Positions 54,081 to 62,702 of a stretch of 64,000 nucleotides of DNA are shown in pieces. A model generated the notes under the pieces. The model worked only from the letters and a program-made list of their open reading frames with translations. It ran no database searches and was not told the origin of the DNA. A program made the position numbers and the translations under genes. Source of the DNA: Methanoregula sp. (GTDB lineage Archaea > Halobacteriota > Methanomicrobia > Methanomicrobiales > Methanospirillaceae); NCBI GenBank assembly GCA_028679185.1, contig JAJRBZ010000058.1, positions 1 to 64,000 of the forward strand, read 5' to 3'. Position 1 is the stretch's first letter. Each line of letters opens with the position of its first letter.

Positions 54081-54519
54081 TTAGCTGAATCTTCCTGGAG
54101 CCGGCGTCTCATAGCTGCACTGCTTAGCTGGCTTGTACCATTCTTTGCCTATTCTTCAAACCAATTATAATCGTTGTCGCAACTATGACCTTTGCGATTC
54201 TTATGTTTTTGGTTCTTCAGTCCGTTTTCGATCGTTTATTCCTGCAAAGCAATCATTTCCGTGCTTATATGGCTTGTCCTTACCGGGATACGTTATTCCA
54301 CCGCGTCTGTCAGTCTGTTTGGATGGCTCTTTCGATTATGTAATCCATATTGGACTGCGCTATCTGATGATCCCGGTATTGGTGATTGCAGCAGGAATTA
54401 TTACTTATGAAGCGGTTCTGCGACACAAACCTTCTCATACCAGCTGGGGAGAGTTCCTTGATTCCAAATACTATACCTGCTGCTATGGAGAGGTTCTTAA
54501 GCTGAAGCAGCGTATATAG
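54081..54519 (+). pseudogene. Degraded membrane-protein gene
   Basis: Hydrophobic coding-like pieces appear in three frames. Frame 1 (54081 onward): 'SSWSRRLIAALLSWLVPFFAY' then a stop. Frame 2 (from 54128): 'IIIVVATMTFAILMFLVLQ' to a stop after 'WMALSIM'. Frame 3 (to 54519): 'IGLRYLMIPVLVIAAGIITYEA' then 'KYYTCCYGEVLKLKQRI'. Together they could be one protein with three helices carrying at least two frameshifts. It follows the 169-residue membrane protein and could be a paralogue, though I could not align them by eye. Confidence 0.35.
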
Positions 54520-54538
54520 TGACACAGTTTTTGACTGT

Positions 54539-54739
54539 ATGAGTAATACTATGTTTGGATCAAACAATTTTGGCGGCTCCAGAAACTTTGGCGGCCCAAG
54601 GGACTCCGGTCCACGAGAAATGACGAAAGTAACCTGTTCAGACTGCGGCAAAGAATGCGAAGTGCCATTCAAGCCAACCGAGGGCAGGCCAGTATATTGC
54701 AGGGATTGCCTGCCGAAACACCGGAAACCCCGGTTCTGA
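54539..54739 (+). CDS. CxxC-x17-CxxC zinc-ribbon protein
   Basis: Small protein of 66 residues: a Gly/Phe/Arg-rich N-terminal tail (residues 6-26), then a zinc ribbon with C33-x2-C36, exactly 17 residues, C54-x2-C57. This matches the family described as 'CxxC-x17-CxxC domain' proteins, frequent in methanogens and candidate bacterial phyla, of unknown role; RGG-like tails suggest nucleic-acid binding. An oligo-T run follows the stop. Low complexity in the tail could be mistaken for noise, but the cysteine spacing is exact. Confidence 0.85.
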   Translation: MSNTMFGSNNFGGSRNFGGPRDSGPREMTKVTCSDCGKECEVPFKPTEGRPVYCRDCLPKHRKPRF

Positions 54740-54747
54740 TTTCATAA

Positions 54748-54762
54748 TTTTTTTTATTTTTT
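54748..54762 (+). terminator. Oligo-T terminator after the zinc-ribbon gene
   Basis: Two runs of T (eight, then six, separated by one A) begin nine bases after the stop codon. Confidence 0.55.
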
Positions 54763-54971
54763 CTCATTATCCTTCACTTCTTTGGCTGGCAGCATACTGC
54801 TATGTATAAAGTGTTTCAATTTCCGTTTCCACCGCCAGATTCTGCTCAAAATCCCTGCGAGGTAAACCGGAAAAACAAAATGCGGGGAAATTACGATCCG
54901 GTTCAATTCACGTCTGTTCAACAACGCACTTATTTTGTATTATTGATCGCAACCTGTAAATTATTTTATTT

Positions 54972-55457
54972 TTACCTGGCATCATCCCCCAGTGCTTCCC
55001 TGCTCCGCATCTGGTAGAGAACCATTGGGTCCATTTCCTTATAAGCGTCCCGGGCAGTCCGCATGATAACATTGGCAACGCCACTGTTCACAATCATTTT
55101 CGAGCACAGGAAACACGGCCAGATCTGGGTCAGCTCATCTGTCTCAACTTCAAAACCGGCAAGGTAGAGCGTACATCCCCGTGCATTTTTACCTGCCTGG
55201 AGGAGAGCATTCATTTCCGCATGAACACTCCGGCACCGCTCGTAATTGGAGCCTGATGGAATATTATGATCCTTTCGCCAGCACGTATTAAGTTCTGTAC
55301 AATCCATCTGCTTACGTGGGGCACCAGTATATCCGGTGGAAACGATCGTATTATACTCATCAACAATAATCGCACCGAAATTACGCCGAAGACAGGTGCC
55401 CTGATGTGCACACCGTATTGCCAGATCCAGAAAATAGTGATGCCTGTTGGTTCGCAT
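54972..55457 (-). CDS. Deoxycytidylate deaminase (ComEB/dCMP deaminase family)
   Basis: Zinc enzyme of 161 residues that deaminates dCMP to dUMP for thymidylate synthesis. Active-site motifs: H79-A-E81 in 'CRSVHAEMNALLQ' and C115-x2-C118 in 'WPCFLCSKMIVNSG'. The N-terminal 'DLAIRCAHQGTCLRRNFGAIIV' and 'STGYTGAP' are typical of the family. An extra cysteine/histidine segment ('CTELNTCWRKDHNI') sits between, as in known dCMP deaminases. The ATG at 55457 is the likely start. Monocistronic. Confidence 0.93.
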   Translation of the reverse strand: MRTNRHHYFLDLAIRCAHQGTCLRRNFGAIIVDEYNTIVSTGYTGAPRKQMDCTELNTCWRKDHNIPSGSNYERCRSVHAEMNALLQAGKNARGCTLYLAGFEVETDELTQIWPCFLCSKMIVNSGVANVIMRTARDAYKEMDPMVLYQMRSREALGDDAR

Positions 55458-55578
55458 AAAAAGAGTGTATGGAAAAACCCGGTATTAAAGAAGCATGGTT
55501 TATCGTGTACTCTTACTTTCACACTCCACAAGGATTAATCCAATATATTCTATCATTTATGTAGGTATGGTGTAAGAT

Positions 55579-56049
55579 ATGGAAGGTATATCAATCGTAG
55601 AAGTCCCATCCCAGCAGGTGCTTGGGATAAAAATGACCGGAACCTATATGCTGATCCCTGAACTGCTGATGAAGATCTATGAATTCACGGTCAAAAAGAA
55701 GGTCGGGATCAGCGGACCTCCGGTCTTTCTTTGCCACGAGATTTCTCCCGAAGCAGTTATGGAGGCAAACGAGAAAGGAACCGCCACCGTTGAGGTAGCG
55801 TGGCCTGTTTTTGGGATCGTAAAGGGCACAAGGGAGATTAAAGTCTACAAGCTTCCCGGAGGTAAAATGGTACATACAGTTCATAAAGGACCGTACGAAT
55901 CCTGTGAGCCAACGTATCTCAAGCTATTTGCCTGGATAAAAGAAAAAGGCCTCAAGATATCCGGTCCAATCCGTGAGGTGTATCCCAACGATCCACGGCA
56001 GGTGAAACCTGAAGAGATCATCACCGAGATCTTTGTACCTGTCCAGTGA
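55579..56049 (+). CDS. GyrI-like small-molecule-binding domain protein
   Basis: Protein of 156 residues matching the SHS2-type GyrI-like/effector-binding fold: starts 'ISIVEVPSQQVLGIKMTGTY', with 'EVAWPVFGIVKGTREIKVYKLPGGKMVHTVHKGPYE' marking the second repeat (shown in part). It has no DNA-binding domain, so it is a free-standing ligand-binding or hydrolytic (cyclopropanoid cyclase-like) protein. 'REVYPNDPRQVKPEEIITEIFVPV' closes the domain. Monocistronic; preceded by a purine-rich start region. Confidence 0.85.
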   Translation: MEGISIVEVPSQQVLGIKMTGTYMLIPELLMKIYEFTVKKKVGISGPPVFLCHEISPEAVMEANEKGTATVEVAWPVFGIVKGTREIKVYKLPGGKMVHTVHKGPYESCEPTYLKLFAWIKEKGLKISGPIREVYPNDPRQVKPEEIITEIFVPVQ

Positions 56050-56119
56050 ACTTTTTTCCCTTTTTCCCTTTCCTCTTGCATCACGATACTTTTGTATGGG
56101 AAATAAATATCCTTTTAAT

Positions 56120-56398
56120 TCATGCATACATGAGAAACCAGATAAACAGGACAATGTGCAGAATTGCAAATACCGGCACGAGATAAAATTTCAGTTGCCA
56201 GGTCTTATGCCGGAGCAGGTGCATTGCAGCACAGGCTCCAAAGGGCCCGAACAGGGCAAAAAAAAGTAACCGGCTTTTTGGAGTTCTCCAAGCGTTTTTC
56301 TGTGCCGCGATTTTATCTTGGACATAGAAGAACATTACCATTCCATTGAGAAATGCATAGATTGCTAGAATTAATACAGAATCCGAAATTTTTATCAT
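56120..56398 (-). CDS. DUF1294 membrane protein
   Basis: Protein of 92 residues with three hydrophobic helices. Family landmarks: 'YAFLNGMVMFFYVQDKIAAQKNAWRTPKSRLL' positions 14-45 (Y-D/Q-K-x3-Q/K-x-A-W-R-x-P pattern), 'LFGPFGACAAMHLLRHKT' and a final helix. DUF1294 proteins are small inner-membrane proteins of unknown function, often with nucleic-acid-related partners in bacteria. It ends 71 bases from the convergent GyrI-like gene. Confidence 0.85.
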   Translation of the reverse strand: MIKISDSVLILAIYAFLNGMVMFFYVQDKIAAQKNAWRTPKSRLLFFALFGPFGACAAMHLLRHKTWQLKFYLVPVFAILHIVLFIWFLMYA

Positions 56399-56568
56399 TC
56401 CTGTTGAAAACGGCTTTTTCCCTATTCTGTGTATTTAAGCGCCTGGATTCTATAAGACTTCAGGAGAAAAGATAGACATAGTATCCCGTGGGTACAAGAA
56501 AATGGTCTGAACATTATGAAAAATTTCAGAACCTATGGGCAGGAACCTTATACCGTCCAATTGATTCA

Positions 56569-57093
56569 CTATTGCAGATAAAAACGCCATGTACAGAACA
56601 TATCCTGTGGATGTGGATCTGGAGGAGCAAAGAGACATTCCACACAAATCCGGGGATCAATCTCATGAGCAAAACCGGTAAATTCAGCACGGTGCATTTC
56701 CCGACAGACATATTCTCCTAATCCCCGCCTGAGCCGGGCTTCCTGCGTCGGGCATGAAGGCACAGAAAGGAGTACCTCACCATCCCGTTCCTCAATATCA
56801 TATCCCACTATAATCGCCCATGGGAAATGACGGAGTGCCTTGACAAAACCCGAGAGGCCTTTTTCAGTAATATTGAATCGCTCCACAATATCTTTTGCCG
56901 CCATCCCGGCTACACGGCCCCATACCTGTTCATTGACTTTTTCTGCGACCGGCTGGCCAAACTGTTCGGCAATATAGATAAACCAGAATGCGTCAACAAC
57001 CCGATAATGCCAGAGAAGAAATTCAAGATAACCGTGTTTATCTTCATCGGTCATCCCGTCGAATATTTCAAGATTCATAATACTCATATTCAA
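56569..57093 (-). CDS. DUF6125-like protein of unknown function
   Basis: Soluble protein of 174 residues. It contains '[21 protein letters not shown]', an internal region '[14 protein letters not shown]', and a C-terminal cysteine set ('[22 protein letters not shown]' and '[16 protein letters not shown]'). The layout resembles methanogen/Deltaproteobacterial proteins filed under DUF6125; I am not sure of that. Several start codons are close together (57093, 57087, 57078). The cysteines suggest a metal or cluster. No operon partner. Confidence 0.65.
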   Translation of the reverse strand: MNMSIMNLEIFDGMTDEDKHGYLEFLLWHYRVVDAFWFIYIAEQFGQPVAEKVNEQVWGRVAGMAAKDIVERFNITEKGLSGFVKALRHFPWAIIVGYDIEERDGEVLLSVPSCPTQEARLRRGLGEYVCREMHRAEFTGFAHEIDPRICVECLFAPPDPHPQDMFCTWRFYLQ

Positions 57094-57207
57094 TGTCTGT
57101 GAGAAATAGAATAAATCAATATATAAAAGTAATTTGTTTGACTGCCAAAAAGTATAGTTTATAAGATTTAAACATGTATCAAATCAATCCTAATCAAGAG
57201 GACATTC

Positions 57208-58581
57208 ATGACCAATATTCAGAAAAAAAATATCAGCAGGAAAGAGAGTCCTGCACCATCTGCGAGCTGCGCCTCTCTGTGCAATAAAGCCTTCTTATAT
57301 TTCAGCCTTGTTGCCATCGTAATTTCCGTCCTTGTTGTTTCTCCAGTACAGACAGCCGGCACCAAATATATGGCGGGAAGTCCGGAACTATCTGCATACA
57401 TTTCCGGCACGAATGAAGTGAGCCCGGGCGATACAGTCACATTGAAAATTGTGATTGAAAACAAAGGCGTCAATGAATTCAAATTTATCCAGTCTGGAGT
57501 GATTGACCGGGATGATCTCCCGAACACGGCAAAATTCCTGACGGTTTCTCTTGCTTCCGGAGACGTTCCGGTCACTATCAAATCAGATCCTCAGATGCTT
57601 GGGGATCTCAAGGGCAGCAGCACAACAAGTTGCGTGATCAACATGAAAGTAAATGCGGATGCAGCTGCCGGATCATACACGCTTCCGTTGATTCTGAAAT
57701 ACACCTACCTTTATGAAGCGGAACAATACGGGACTGACACTATTCAATACTATTATCGGGAAAAAAATGAGACTTTCAGCCTCCCCATAAAAATCAAGCC
57801 GAAGCTGAAAATCAGCGTGCTTTCAGCAGAAGCCGAGCACCTGAACGCCGGCACTGAGGGCTACATCACCCTTACCGTGAAAAACACCGGTCATGAAAAC
57901 GGGAAAAATACCATCATCAAGATTGTACGGAATGACAACAGCCCGATAGTACCAACAACCAGCAGCGTGTATATCGGTGACTTTTCAGTCAACCAGACTA
58001 TAACCAGCCGGTTTAAAGTATCGATTTCCAGTGACGCGGAAGACCAGACCTATCCGCTTGACGTGCTGGTGAATTACGAGAATATTGAAGGCGACCAGGT
58101 TACGTCCGATGTTGAAACCATCGGTATGCAGGTCGGCAAAAAAATTATTTTCAGTATTAGTTCAGCTCCCAATGAAGTTTTTCCAGGGCAGAAGAAAGTG
58201 ATCATAGTCCAGTACCTCAACTCCGGTGGTGCTCCTGCATATAATGTTCAGGCCCGCATAAGTGCTGTCGATCCTTTTACCAGCAACGATGACACAGCAT
58301 TTCTCGGCACTCTTACACCGGGAGAGATTCGGGAAGCTGTTTTTGAAATTTCAGTTGACAAGTCTGCGACAATAAAGGAATATGCACTTGATTCAGAGAT
58401 CCGGTATCGTGATGCACTTGACAATACATTGATTTCAGACCCGTTGAAAGTCCGTGTTCAGGTAAGTGCAGATAAGGGAATTATTGCAAACATATTCAGC
58501 AACCCTCTGGCACTCGGTATTATTGTTATCGTTATTATTGGGATAGGATTCTTTGTCTATCGTTGGCGCAGGGAAGCCTGA
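57208..58581 (+). CDS. S-layer/CARDB-like membrane-anchored surface protein
   Basis: Protein of 457 residues: N-terminal membrane segment/signal (about 29-50, 'FLYFSLVAIVISVLVVSPV'), then repeated beta-sandwich domains typical of archaeal COG1361/CARDB proteins ('TVTLKIVIENKGVNEF', 'YITLTVKNTGHENGKN', 'KVIIVQYLNSGGAPAYNV') and a C-terminal helix ('LALGIIVIVIIGIGFFVYRW') with a basic tail. Such proteins decorate the envelope and sit beside ABC exporters in methanogens; here an ABC-2 pair follows 200 bases on. A role as the exporter's partner is inferred from adjacency. Confidence 0.8.
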   Translation: MTNIQKKNISRKESPAPSASCASLCNKAFLYFSLVAIVISVLVVSPVQTAGTKYMAGSPELSAYISGTNEVSPGDTVTLKIVIENKGVNEFKFIQSGVIDRDDLPNTAKFLTVSLASGDVPVTIKSDPQMLGDLKGSSTTSCVINMKVNADAAAGSYTLPLILKYTYLYEAEQYGTDTIQYYYREKNETFSLPIKIKPKLKISVLSAEAEHLNAGTEGYITLTVKNTGHENGKNTIIKIVRNDNSPIVPTTSSVYIGDFSVNQTITSRFKVSISSDAEDQTYPLDVLVNYENIEGDQVTSDVETIGMQVGKKIIFSISSAPNEVFPGQKKVIIVQYLNSGGAPAYNVQARISAVDPFTSNDDTAFLGTLTPGEIREAVFEISVDKSATIKEYALDSEIRYRDALDNTLISDPLKVRVQVSADKGIIANIFSNPLALGIIVIVIIGIGFFVYRWRREA

Positions 58582-58786
58582 TTAGGATTCTCATTAATGG
58601 GTGCGATCTTCGTAATGTCAGCAGTTCTCTCCCTGATGGGTAACCTGACAGAACGTCTGGAGGATAGGCAGAAGCAGTCTGGATAGGCTCAAGGGCATCC
58701 CTCTTAAATTTTTTTCAAGCACACAAAACCAAGATGTATTTACCCAAAGAGATTCGCACCTTAGAATAACAGACAGGAGCAGGGAA

Positions 58787-59512
58787 ATGCTAGTTGTGCT
58801 GGAAGCGAAAAATCTTACAAAAAGGTATGGAGAGGTAACCGCTGTCGACAACGTCTCCCTGACCGTCGAGAAGGGAGCACTGTTCGGGCTTCTCGGCCCG
58901 AATGGATCAGGAAAGACGACGATGATTAAGATGCTGACCGGGCAGACACGCCCGGACAGCGGGTCGGCAGCTGTACTTGGCCTTGATGTCGTTCAGGATC
59001 CGGTCGGTGCCCGAGGGCAGGTGGGGATTATCCCCGAGCAGGAGACCCCGCCCAGTTTCCTCACTGCGATGGAGTATCTCGAGTTTGTTGCGGCGGTCCG
59101 GAAAATCCCGGACATTGAGACGAAAGCGGACTGGTGGTTCGATTTCCTCGATTTTGCCGACAAGAAAAATGTACTCTGCAAGGACCTCTCGCGGGGCACC
59201 CGTCAGAAACTGATGTTCACCCAGGCGTTCATCCACGAGCCGGCGCTAGCGTTGATCGATGAGCCGCTGATTAACTTCGACCCGATCATGCAGGACCTGG
59301 TCAAGGATTACCTCGCGGGATATGTCAAAAAGGGCAAGACGATCTTCATCTCGACTCACATCCTCGAGGTTGCTGAGGAGATCTGCTCGGGGTTTGCTAT
59401 CCTCCACAAGGGCAAACTGCTCCACGCAGGCCCCGTTGCCGAATTGACCAGCAGGAACGAGCATCTGCCCTCCTTCTTCCTCTCGCTCGTTCGGAAGGAT
59501 CGCCATGTTTGA
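58787..59512 (+). CDS. ABC-2 type transporter, ATP-binding protein
   Basis: ATPase of 241 residues. Walker A 'GPNGSGKTT' is near 37-45, the signature is the variant 'LSRGTRQKLMF' instead of LSGGQ, and Walker B is 'LALIDEPLINFDP'. The H-loop histidine is in 'ISTHILEVAEE'. It overlaps the permease gene by 8 bases. The codon use is strikingly rich in G and C at third positions compared with genes on either side, which suggests recent acquisition. The substrate is unknown; the envelope-protein gene upstream is a possible client. Confidence 0.93.
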   Translation: MLVVLEAKNLTKRYGEVTAVDNVSLTVEKGALFGLLGPNGSGKTTMIKMLTGQTRPDSGSAAVLGLDVVQDPVGARGQVGIIPEQETPPSFLTAMEYLEFVAAVRKIPDIETKADWWFDFLDFADKKNVLCKDLSRGTRQKLMFTQAFIHEPALALIDEPLINFDPIMQDLVKDYLAGYVKKGKTIFISTHILEVAEEICSGFAILHKGKLLHAGPVAELTSRNEHLPSFFLSLVRKDRHV

Positions 59513-60911
59513 GCTGTTCACAAATATGGTGAAAGAGGAGTGGCGGGTCCATTCCACGATGTTCGGCAACCTCTCTTTTGCCCTCTTCCCGGTCATGATT
59601 TTCGGGATCGCGTTTATGGGGTCGTTCCTGATTCCCCTGATGAAGACCACCCTCCCAGACGGCAACCTTACGCTGATTATCCATGCTAACTACCTGATGC
59701 TTGGGATTATGGTCGGCGGGTTCGGGTTGCTGGGTGATGAGGTGATGAACCGGCGGTTCGGCCAGGCAAGTCTGCTTGCCTACTCTGCCCGGAGCCTCCC
59801 GCTCTCCGAGAAGTTCATCTTCCTGAACTTTGTCATCAAGGACACAGTCTATTACTTCTTCCTCTGGGTCCTGCCCTTTGGTTTCGGGTATATCCTGGCA
59901 TCGCCGTTTACCGGTGTCTCCCTTTCAGGCGCCTTGCTCCTGCTTCTCACCCTGACACTCTCATTCCTCTTTGGCCTCTGCGGCGTCTTCTTCCTCTCGG
60001 CAGTCTATGCCCGATCGCGACTGGTACTCTGGCTTGTCCTGCTGGCCCTTGGTGTGGGAGTGGGCGGCCTTGCGGCCATGATTGGTACGAACCCTGTGCT
60101 CTTTTTCCCGCCGCTGCTACTCAACAGCGCGTTCACGTGGGCGAACTTCCTGATCTCCTGCGCCATGCTCGCACTCCTCTTCGGGGTCGCGATCGTGCTG
60201 TTCAATCCTGAATCGGGGGGATCGGAGAAAACGTACGGCGACTCCTTTGCGCCCCTGGTGCGGAGGTTTTCGTTCCTGCCGAACCCCCCGCTCGCCGCTA
60301 AAGATACCCTCGACCTGTACCGGAGCGGGAGCCTGGTCGGTCAGACAATCTTCTCGTTCCTCCTCCCCCTAGCGGTGATCTGGTTCTTCTTATCCCTGCT
60401 GGGCCCGTTCTTTCCGCCCCATGGCCTTCTCTTCATAGTTGCCGTTACCACCGGTGTAATCGCATCAACGATGTACACGTGGGTCACGATGTTCGATACC
60501 TTCGGACCGTACGCCTGCCTGCCCGTTGCAGTCAGTACGCTTATCGCGAGCAAACTCACCACATTTGCAGTCCTCCAGGTGATCCCGGCCGTCTTCATTG
60601 CGGCTGTTGCGTTCCTCTCCGGGGAGACCGCGTATCTCGTCCCTGCCGTGGTGCTTGGTATCTCCGTCTCGTTTTACGCCGTGGGTATCATGACCTGGCT
60701 CTGTGGGCTCTCCCCCAACGTGCTGGTTTACGATGTCAAGGTACTCTTTGTATACCTCATCCTTGTCGGCATTGTTCTGACAATTTTCACCGCGGCTGCC
60801 TTTGCAAACCCGTACTTTGCCCTCACAGCAGTCATCCTCGCTATCCCGACGTGGCTGCTGTTTCAGAAGGCGAAGGTCCGCTGGGATTTGGTGGACCCGG
60901 CAGGATTCTGA
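59505..60911 (+). CDS. ABC-2 type transporter, permease protein
   Basis: Membrane protein of 468 residues with about twelve hydrophobic helices. The start 'MFELFTNMVKEEWRVHSTMFG' is a typical cytoplasmic lead of ABC-2 permeases; 'NRRFGQASLLAYSARSLPLSEKF' and a long central soluble loop (about 225-270, 'PESGGSEKTYGDSFAPLVRRF') follow. It is coupled to the ATPase by an 8-base overlap and shares its high G+C. Exported substrate unknown. No accessory protein lies downstream. Confidence 0.88.
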   Translation: MFELFTNMVKEEWRVHSTMFGNLSFALFPVMIFGIAFMGSFLIPLMKTTLPDGNLTLIIHANYLMLGIMVGGFGLLGDEVMNRRFGQASLLAYSARSLPLSEKFIFLNFVIKDTVYYFFLWVLPFGFGYILASPFTGVSLSGALLLLLTLTLSFLFGLCGVFFLSAVYARSRLVLWLVLLALGVGVGGLAAMIGTNPVLFFPPLLLNSAFTWANFLISCAMLALLFGVAIVLFNPESGGSEKTYGDSFAPLVRRFSFLPNPPLAAKDTLDLYRSGSLVGQTIFSFLLPLAVIWFFLSLLGPFFPPHGLLFIVAVTTGVIASTMYTWVTMFDTFGPYACLPVAVSTLIASKLTTFAVLQVIPAVFIAAVAFLSGETAYLVPAVVLGISVSFYAVGIMTWLCGLSPNVLVYDVKVLFVYLILVGIVLTIFTAAAFANPYFALTAVILAIPTWLLFQKAKVRWDLVDPAGF

Positions 60912-61063
60912 ATTTTGTTAAAAAAAGTGCTGAACCGGCGTGGGGGGAACTCCTCCCTGCAGGTTATGGCACTGGCGGCATTTTTGAGCAACTCTTCCCG
61001 GTGAACGAACTCTTGGCGCTCATCCAGAAAATGAATATTATAAAAACCCTTTCACCTGCACCA

Positions 61064-61762
61064 TCATCTCTCGACATGACTACCGTCACAGAACGGCTTA
61101 TTGTACGATTCTCCGCAGCGGCACAGTGTCACGCGGTTCCGGATTTCATAGACATGACCATCGGACGATTCAACCGGAATACCGCCACGCACCCAGATCG
61201 GGCCGTGTTCATTGCGTGGGGGGTACTCAATGACCACTATAGATTTTTCAAATTCTGGTTCTAGTGCCTTTCCGGTCTTTTTATCCCAGACGACCAGACG
61301 CCCGGACGGACAGTTTCCTGCCTCTTCGATGGCATTGTCCCTCGCCTCACGAGTGCCAGATTGCCGCGTAAGGTTCCAGATCCCACCGGCACGCATGCAA
61401 AACCGGGCGTGGACACACATACCATCGGCATCAGTCAGCGACAAGGTGGGCCCGTTAATTCTATCTGCCCGGTCGAGATACGGTTGATCCTCAGCCGTCT
61501 CGGTTCCGTCAAAATGGATTTTTGCATGGGTACCATCGCAGAAGGGTTTATTTTTCGAATGCCCGCACCGGCACAGGGTGTACTGTTCCTGCAGGGGGTA
61601 TGTTGTAACCTCATGCCAGGAAATGGAGTATCCCTCTGAATCGTTGCGGATCTCCTTTTTTATTAGGGGAATACTTCCTGAAACGATGTAGGGGCCGTTT
61701 TCCCTCACCCTTATACTCTTCGTATCTTCTTGCGGGAGGGAGGAGATTTTTTTTGAGAACAT
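61064..61762 (-). CDS. Two-CDGSH iron-sulfur protein with central Fer4_19-like domain
   Basis: Protein of 232 residues with two complete CDGSH [2Fe-2S] motifs: C64, C66, C75, H79 ('CRCGHSKNKPFCDGTH') and C214, C216, C225, H229 ('CRCGESYNKPFCDGSH'). Between them lies a segment with cysteines C116, C122 and C151 ('GMCVHARFC', 'GNCPSGRL') that fits the divergent 4Fe-4S mono-cluster domain (Fer4_19). The internal repeat of CDGSH domains suggests a multi-centre redox carrier. No partner gene is adjacent; substrate unknown. Confidence 0.9.
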   Translation of the reverse strand: MFSKKISSLPQEDTKSIRVRENGPYIVSGSIPLIKKEIRNDSEGYSISWHEVTTYPLQEQYTLCRCGHSKNKPFCDGTHAKIHFDGTETAEDQPYLDRADRINGPTLSLTDADGMCVHARFCMRAGGIWNLTRQSGTREARDNAIEEAGNCPSGRLVVWDKKTGKALEPEFEKSIVVIEYPPRNEHGPIWVRGGIPVESSDGHVYEIRNRVTLCRCGESYNKPFCDGSHVER

Positions 61763-61872
61763 GTAATTCCTGATATCCTTTTTTCACTGGCTTATCTTAA
61801 ACTGTTTCAGATCTGGTGTATTTTGATCTTTTGAATCGTGCCAACAGGTGTTAAAAAATTTCCATTTTCAGA

Positions 61873-62493
61873 TCAGCTCTCTTCTGTCTGGTGAGCGGGG
61901 CAGAAATTGCAGATGGAAAAGAACACTTCTTTTTCCTTGTCCCGGATCAGGCAATAATAATCGCTGCCCCGCTGTTCGACGGAAAAGCCACCTGGAAACG
62001 GCATACCTGCCGGATGTCCCGGCTCGTCAAGCACAAACATGGAAAATGCGGCCATCAGGTAATAGAAAAGGCGGTTCTTCGGATTCCGGAAGTAAGGGTT
62101 GCGTTCGCTCGAATCGTCCCAAGCAAAACACCCTTCAGGAAGCATTTCACAGAATTTGCGGAATGTTTCCGGGTCGCGGATTGAATCAGTCATTTGTGTA
62201 AATGTTCTGGTACGGTGCATGGTAAGGAGCTGGTGATGCTTGCCGAACAGCTGTTCACGGAAATAAGGGCGGATCCTTTCCCGGTAGGGTGAAGGCAGAT
62301 TATCGATTTCGTTATTGAGCCTGCCTGCGATGATCTGGAGATCGAATATCGTGTAGCTCTGGATTTCATGGACCAGGATTAAGCCAAGTTCCCCTTTCGT
62401 ATGGGCTGTGCTGAGTCGTAATGCGATTTCCTGAATCATGCTGCATGCCTGTGTGTGTTTATCAGGAAGTTGGAGTAATGTTCCCTTTTCCAT
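61873..62493 (-). CDS. UPF0305 / DUF2115 family protein
   Basis: Protein of 206 residues belonging to a family known mainly from methanogens. Landmarks: 'LILVHEIQSYTIFDLQIIAGR', 'YRERIRPYFREQLFGKHHQLL', 'CFAWDDSSERNPYFRNPKNRLFYYLMAAFSMF' positions (in part) and the conserved C-terminal 'FFSICNFCPAHQ'. Function unknown; the paired cysteine and histidine at the end suggest a metal. The frame begins with GTG at 62499, two codons before the ATG at 62493. Monocistronic. Confidence 0.88.
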   Translation of the reverse strand: MEKGTLLQLPDKHTQACSMIQEIALRLSTAHTKGELGLILVHEIQSYTIFDLQIIAGRLNNEIDNLPSPYRERIRPYFREQLFGKHHQLLTMHRTRTFTQMTDSIRDPETFRKFCEMLPEGCFAWDDSSERNPYFRNPKNRLFYYLMAAFSMFVLDEPGHPAGMPFPGGFSVEQRGSDYYCLIRDKEKEVFFSICNFCPAHQTEES

Positions 62494-62702
62494 CGACACC
62501 GTATCTGGGTTGTTATTAGAGTGTCTCTCCAGTGCACAAGAAATAGATATGTGTACGGTTCTCAGTACTCCTCACTTGAGTCCAATTCATAAAACCTGCG
62601 TCAGACACGATCCCAAAGCAGCGATGAGCCCGTTGCCCTGTTTTTAACATGGTTTTTCCTGCAATTGCATCCTGTCAGAAAATAACCATTTATTGGTTGT
62701 CA

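Noticed and set aside
58594..58686. A 29-codon frame between the surface protein and ABC genes
   Set aside because: Too short, no motif and no ribosome-binding site that distinguishes it from chance.
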